Positions 60,131-64,000 of a DNA stretch of 64,000 nt are shown piece after piece (within the stretch, counting starts at the first letter, position 1; each line of letters starts with the position of its first letter). The DNA comes from Occultella gossypii (lineage in GTDB: Bacteria; Actinomycetota; Actinomycetes; Actinomycetales; Beutenbergiaceae): contig NZ_JAGSHT010000002.1 in NCBI RefSeq assembly GCF_019947135.1, forward strand, positions 186,001 through 250,000. Direction: 5' to 3'. The notes under the pieces are model-generated. The model saw only the letters and a program-made list of their open reading frames with translations, had not been told where the DNA came from and did no database searches. A program made the translations under genes and the position numbers.

Positions 60131-61137
60131 CCCACGCAGCGCAGTTCCGCGGGGTGAGCCAGGTCTTCGGTGACTTCACCGCCGTCGACGACATCGACCT
60201 GACCATCCCCGACGGCAAGCTGACCACCCTGCTCGGCCCGAGCGGCTGCGGCAAGACCACCAGCCTGCGGATGCTGGCCGGGTACCTGGCCCCCACGCAC
60301 GGCACCATCAGCATCGCCGGGGTGGACTCCACCCGCACCCCGCCGGAGAAGCGGGACCTGGGCATGGTGTTCCAGTCCTACGCGCTGTTCCCGCACATGA
60401 GCGTCGCGGAGAACGTCGGCTTCGGGCTCAAGATGCGCCGGGTGCCTGCGGCCGAGCGGGCCCGCCGGGTCACGGAGTCGCTGGAACTCGTCGGGCTGGC
60501 GCACCTGTCGGCGAGCAAGCCGAAGAAGCTCTCCGGCGGACAGCAGCAGCGGGTCGCCCTGGCCCGGGCCATCGCGATCCGGCCCAAGCTGCTGCTCCTG
60601 GACGAGCCGTTGTCCAACCTCGACGCGCGGCTGCGGATCCAGATGCGCGCGGAGATCCGCCGGATCCAGGCCGAGACCGGCCTCGCGGTGGTGCTCGTGA
60701 CGCACGACCAGGACGAGGCGCTCGAGATGAGCGACGAGATGGTCCTGATGAAGGACGGGCGGATCCAGCAGCAGGGGGCCCCACAGGAGGTCTTCCCCGC
60801 ACCCGCGAACCGGTTCGTCGCGGAGTTCCTCGGTTACGAGAACTTCCTCACCGACCCGGGCGGCGAGCTCACCACGATCCGGCCGGAGCACCTCTGGCTG
60901 ACCGTGGGGGAGCAGGCGCCGTCCGCCTCCGGCGGCTCGGTCGTTTCAGGGGTGGTCCTGGATCTGGCCTACCGCGGCGTGGACCTGCTGGTCACCGTCG
61001 CGGCCACGGACGCCTCGGGCGCACGGGTCGAGCTGCTCGCCGACCTGCGCGCCGAGTCCGCCCCCGATCTGACCCAGGGCACACACGTCTGGGTGCACGT
61101 GCCGGCCACGCACGTGGTCCCGCTCACCGGCGACTGA
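60127..61137 (+). CDS. ABC importer ATP-binding protein (PotA-like)
   Basis: 336 residues: Walker A LLGPSGCGKTT, Q-loop VFQSYALFPHM, signature LSGGQQQRVALARAI, Walker B LLLLDEPLSNLDAR, switch His in VLVTHDQDEAL, and a C-terminal TOBE-like beta domain (about 240-336) typical of PotA. Unlike the two CUT1 systems in this window, this importer brings its own ATPase. Confidence 0.93.
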   Translation: MTHAAQFRGVSQVFGDFTAVDDIDLTIPDGKLTTLLGPSGCGKTTSLRMLAGYLAPTHGTISIAGVDSTRTPPEKRDLGMVFQSYALFPHMSVAENVGFGLKMRRVPAAERARRVTESLELVGLAHLSASKPKKLSGGQQQRVALARAIAIRPKLLLLDEPLSNLDARLRIQMRAEIRRIQAETGLAVVLVTHDQDEALEMSDEMVLMKDGRIQQQGAPQEVFPAPANRFVAEFLGYENFLTDPGGELTTIRPEHLWLTVGEQAPSASGGSVVSGVVLDLAYRGVDLLVTVAATDASGARVELLADLRAESAPDLTQGTHVWVHVPATHVVPLTGD

Positions 61138-61176
61138 CGCTCCGCCGTCGACCATCCCCCACCACGAGAGGCAACC

Positions 61177-62271
61177 ATGAACCCGAAGTCTCCGGCGCTG
61201 CGGCGCCGCACCCTGCTCGCCACCACCGGCCTGACCGCGGCCGCGCTGGTCCTGGCGGGCTGCTCCGGCGGATCCGACGAGGGTGGCGGTGGCGACGGTG
61301 ATGCGCAGAGCATCGTCGTGAGCACCTTCCCGTTCGGCGTCGAGGAGTTCACCGAGGCGGTGGTGGACCCGTTCACCGAGGCCACCGGCATCGAGGTCGT
61401 CCTCGACACGGGCTCCAACGCCGACCGGCTCTCCCAGCTCCAGCTGGATCAGGGCGACGGCGGGGTGGACGTCATGCTGATCTCGGACACGTACGCGGCG
61501 ATCGCGGACGCGGAGGGCCTCTTCCAGGAGGTCGACGCCGAGGCGGTCCCGAACCTCGGGGAGATCGCCCCGTTCGCCGTCGAGGACGCCTACTCCGGGC
61601 CGGCGTACAGCTACCAGCTGAACGGCACCATGTACAACACCGACGAGCTCAGCGCCGACGAGGCCGCGGACTGGGAGCTGTACGCGAACACCGAGTACGC
61701 GGGCCGGCTCGCGCTGCCGGACATCGCGGTGACGGCGGGCCAGCTCACCGTCTCCGGGGTGGCGTCGACCTACGGCGACGGACCGTTCGACGTCGACACG
61801 GCGTTCGCGACGATGGCCGGCTGGGCACCGAACATCCTGCAGTTCTACAGTTCCACCACCGAGCTGACGAACCTGCTGACCCAGGGCGAGATCGTGGCCG
61901 GGGCGGCCCTGAACGGGTTCGCCACCGACCTGATCGCGGCGGGGGAGCCGATCGGCTGGGCACCGCCCGCCGAAGGCCGGTACATGGCCACCAACCGTGC
62001 CATGATCCCCACCGGCGCCCCGAACCTCGACGGCGCGCACCAGTTCATCGACTACCTGCTCTCCGCCGAGGCGCAGACGGCGTCCGCCGCGCTCGTCGGT
62101 GACCTGCCCGTCAACCTGTCCGTGGAGATCCCCGAGGAGTTGACCGCGGTGGTCGGCGACGTCGCGCTGGACCCGACGGCGGCCGGCTACGAGACGCTGG
62201 ACCCGAACGAGATCGTCCCGAACCGCAACGAGTGGGTCGAGCGGTTCGCGCGCGAGGTCGTCGGTGGCTGA
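61177..62271 (+). CDS. ABC importer substrate-binding lipoprotein (PotD-like)
   Basis: 364 residues. The N-terminus RRRTLLATTGLTAAALVLAGC is Tat-like with lipobox LAGC. The fold resembles PotD/family-1 binding proteins (VVSTFPFGVEEFTEAVVDPFT, MLISDTYAAIADAEGLFQEV, YQLNGTMYNTD). Polyamine, purine or other small cations are possible ligands. It overlaps the deaminase gene by 8 bases, tying import to that enzyme. Confidence 0.88.
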   Translation: MNPKSPALRRRTLLATTGLTAAALVLAGCSGGSDEGGGGDGDAQSIVVSTFPFGVEEFTEAVVDPFTEATGIEVVLDTGSNADRLSQLQLDQGDGGVDVMLISDTYAAIADAEGLFQEVDAEAVPNLGEIAPFAVEDAYSGPAYSYQLNGTMYNTDELSADEAADWELYANTEYAGRLALPDIAVTAGQLTVSGVASTYGDGPFDVDTAFATMAGWAPNILQFYSSTTELTNLLTQGEIVAGAALNGFATDLIAAGEPIGWAPPAEGRYMATNRAMIPTGAPNLDGAHQFIDYLLSAEAQTASAALVGDLPVNLSVEIPEELTAVVGDVALDPTAAGYETLDPNEIVPNRNEWVERFAREVVGG

Positions 62272-63373
62272 CGCCCTCGTGCCACACGCCTACCTCGACG
62301 CACTGCCCAAGGTCGACCTGCACTGCCACCTGCTCGGCACGGTCCGCTCCGCGACGTTCGCGGAGCTGGCCCGCCGGGAGGGGCTCGAACTGCCCGCCCC
62401 GGCCGAGCGCGTGTTCGCGGACATCAACTCGCGACCACCGGACCCGGACCTGTACCGGAACACCCGGATCCCGATGCCCCAGGGGCCGAGTACGGACGAG
62501 CCGGAGGTCTCGTACTCGCTGTTCCAGGTCTCGACCTGGATCCGGGACGTGCTGCGGGACGCCGATGACCTGACCCGGATCGTCTACGAGGCCTTCGAGG
62601 ACGCGCACCGCCTCAGCAACACCCGGCACCTGGAGTTCTCCTTCGACATGGTGCCCGAGCACCTGGCGTCCCTGGGATACACCGGGACCGTCCAGGCCTA
62701 CGCCGAGGGCATCCGGATGGCCGAGCGGGACTTCGGCATGACCGGACGGATGCTCGCCGCGATCGACCGGTCCGGCACGGGCGAGCAGGCACTGGAGTGG
62801 ATCCGGACCGTCGTGGCGAACCCGCACCCGTACGTCGCCGGCATCGGCTTGGACAACCTGGAGACCGCCGGCCCGCCGGAGCGGTTCGCCGCGGCCTACA
62901 CGCTGGCCGGGGCGGCCGGGCTGAAGCGGACCGCGCACACGTCCGAGCACGTGCCCGCGGCCCAGAATGCCGTCACGTGTCTCGACGTGCTCGGCTGCGA
63001 CCGCCTGGACCACGGGTACTTCGTGCTCGAGGACGACGCCGTGGTGGCCCGGATGCGGGACGAGGGCATTGCGTTCACGGTGGCGTCCACGACGTCGCGC
63101 CGGTCCTGGCGGCCCTGGCGACGGGCCTCGATCCGCGCCATGCTGGACGCCGGGCTGAACCTGGTGCCCGCCTCCGACGACCCTGGACTGTTCCCGACGA
63201 CCCTCGGACACGAGTACCGGATCCTGGCCGACCAGGTGGGCGTGTCACGTGAACAGCTGACGGCGATGGCCCTCGCCGGCGTCGACGCGTGCTGGCTGCC
63301 GCAGGAGGAGAAGACTCAGCTGCGGGCGCGCTTCGAGCGCGAGATCGCCGACCTGGAGCAGACCACGGCCTAA
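62264..63373 (+). CDS. Adenosine deaminase-like amidohydrolase
   Basis: 369 residues from GTG 62264. All metal and catalytic positions of the adenosine deaminase family are found: His20 and His22 in KVDLHCHLLG, His and Glu in RTAHTSEHVP (HTSE in place of the usual HAGE), His in DRLDHGYF, and the Asp pair in VPASDDPGLF near 305. The usual PTSN segment is replaced by STTSRRSWRPWRRAS, so substrate choice may differ from adenosine. Co-operonic with a PotABCD-like importer, it probably deaminates the imported compound. Confidence 0.87.
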   Translation: MADALVPHAYLDALPKVDLHCHLLGTVRSATFAELARREGLELPAPAERVFADINSRPPDPDLYRNTRIPMPQGPSTDEPEVSYSLFQVSTWIRDVLRDADDLTRIVYEAFEDAHRLSNTRHLEFSFDMVPEHLASLGYTGTVQAYAEGIRMAERDFGMTGRMLAAIDRSGTGEQALEWIRTVVANPHPYVAGIGLDNLETAGPPERFAAAYTLAGAAGLKRTAHTSEHVPAAQNAVTCLDVLGCDRLDHGYFVLEDDAVVARMRDEGIAFTVASTTSRRSWRPWRRASIRAMLDAGLNLVPASDDPGLFPTTLGHEYRILADQVGVSREQLTAMALAGVDACWLPQEEKTQLRARFEREIADLEQTTA

Positions 63374-63415
63374 CGGTCGGCGTGGTGCCTCGCCGGGCAC
63401 GGGCATCGCCGTCGC

Positions 63416-64000
63416 TCAGGCCCTGGCCAGGTAGCGATGACGAGTCCCGGCGTCCAGGTGCTCGACCGCGTTGCGCAGCGCCGTGCGCGGCATGGTCGCG
63501 GCATGTGCGTCCAGGAAGGCGAGCAGCATGTCCGGGTCCCGCTTGCCGGCCTCGCGGACCCACCCACCGACGGCCTTCTGGACGAGCGGTTCGGGGTCGT
63601 CGGCCAGCAGGCCGGCGATGGCGAAGGTGTCATCGAGGTCGTCATTGCGGATGAAGTAGTAGGTCGCGACGATCGCCGTGCGGCGCTCCCACCAGTCCTG
63701 CGACCGGGCCAGCGCGTAGAGCGGCGCCCGCGGGCGGTCGGCCAGGTAGCCACCCACCACGTGGGGAGCCGCACGGTCGACCAGGTCCCACGTGTTGATC
63801 CGGTCATGGCAACGCAGGTAGAGGTCGAACAGCTCACGACGGCGCTCAGGTGGCGTGCTGCGGCGTCGGGCCTGGAAGTCCATGATGCTGACTGCTCCGA
63901 CCCGGACCAGGTGGTCGGGGGAGCCCAGCATGACCTCGATCTCGGCCGGATCGGTGTCGATGAACTCCTTCGCAAGCGCGAAGACCTCGCGCATCGGAAC
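63416..64000 (-). CDS. DNA alkylation repair protein (AlkD family), 5' end outside window
   Basis: The visible 195 residues contain the AlkC/AlkD HEAT-repeat pattern: IMDFQARRRSTPPERRRELFD, DLVDRAAPHVVGGYL, ERRTAIVATYYFIRNDDLDDTF, VQKAVGGWVREAGKRDPDM, MPRTALRNAVEHLD. AlkD-type glycosylases remove alkylated bases such as 7-methylguanine. The conserved segment begins in mid-family, so the first part of the gene lies beyond base 64000; an internal Met at 63994 is not taken as the start. Confidence 0.85.
   Translation of the reverse strand, partial: VPMREVFALAKEFIDTDPAEIEVMLGSPDHLVRVGAVSIMDFQARRRSTPPERRRELFDLYLRCHDRINTWDLVDRAAPHVVGGYLADRPRAPLYALARSQDWWERRTAIVATYYFIRNDDLDDTFAIAGLLADDPEPLVQKAVGGWVREAGKRDPDMLLAFLDAHAATMPRTALRNAVEHLDAGTRHRYLARA

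Overview
The window is visibly very GC-rich. It has dense, often overlapping genes (ATGA/GTGA junctions), many GTG/TTG starts, mycothiol-type and DUF222-HNH genes, an encapsulin pair and several NarL-type two-component systems. This points to an actinobacterium, probably of the order Micrococcales. That placement is inferred from gene content and not from a marker gene. I see no rRNA, tRNA, CRISPR array, insertion sequence or prophage. The window opens inside an ABC permease gene and closes inside a DNA alkylation repair gene.

Layout. 1-4.4 kb (minus): a NatAB-like ABC exporter, then a histidine kinase/response regulator pair. 4.5-7.6 kb (minus): two overlapping uncharacterised genes that share a beta-sandwich plus helical module; the larger also has a metzincin-like zinc site. 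7.7-12.6 kb: single metabolic genes (VOC-TPR protein, beta-lactamase-like hydrolase, GH13 amylase, dodecin, SRPBCC protein, membrane protein). 12.7-17.2 kb: a second two-component system and a DUF222/HNH protein with nine copies of a 42-bp repeat. 17.2-18.8 kb: a mycothiol-dependent-isomerase-like protein and an AraC regulator, followed by a 36-bp tandem repeat.

18.9-33.5 kb is a complete myo-inositol catabolic locus. The minus-strand operon runs iolC, aldolase, iolB, iolD, iolA, an iolE-like gene, iolG. A GntR regulator gene and a CUT1-type ABC importer (binding protein and two permeases, no ATPase) with an unknown 573-aa protein lie on the plus strand. A nearly identical 17-bp motif sits on both sides of the regulator gene and is the likely operator. 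33.6-36.2 kb holds a small membrane protein, a methyltransferase, a DUF6194 gene and a regulator with two MerR-type helix-turn-helix segments. 36.2-37.4 kb encodes an encapsulin shell and an encapsulated ferritin carrying a C-terminal loading peptide, so an iron-storage nanocompartment. 37.5-45.4 kb: two alpha/beta hydrolases, an XRE/NB-ARC/TPR regulator, an AraC regulator, YciI and VOC proteins, and a TetR gene with a palindromic operator coupled to a metallo-beta-lactamase-fold hydrolase. 45.4-49.3 kb: a Tat-exported multicopper oxidase with a membrane partner, and a third two-component system.

49.4-57.3 kb is an alpha-mannan utilisation locus: a GntR/periplasmic-binding-fold regulator facing an operon of GH125 alpha-1,6-mannosidase, two permeases, a binding lipoprotein and two GH76 endo-mannanases (one cytoplasmic, one a lipoprotein). 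57.4-63.4 kb is a LacI regulator divergent from a PotBCAD-like importer whose last gene is an adenosine-deaminase-like hydrolase; two AACCGGTT sites lie between them.

At least nine genes across the window have a TAnnnT box only 6-7 bases before the start codon, which predicts leaderless mRNAs. The least explained items are the metzincin/beta-sandwich pair, the 573-aa protein of the inositol importer, the double-MerR regulator, and the deaminase operon whose substrate is unknown.
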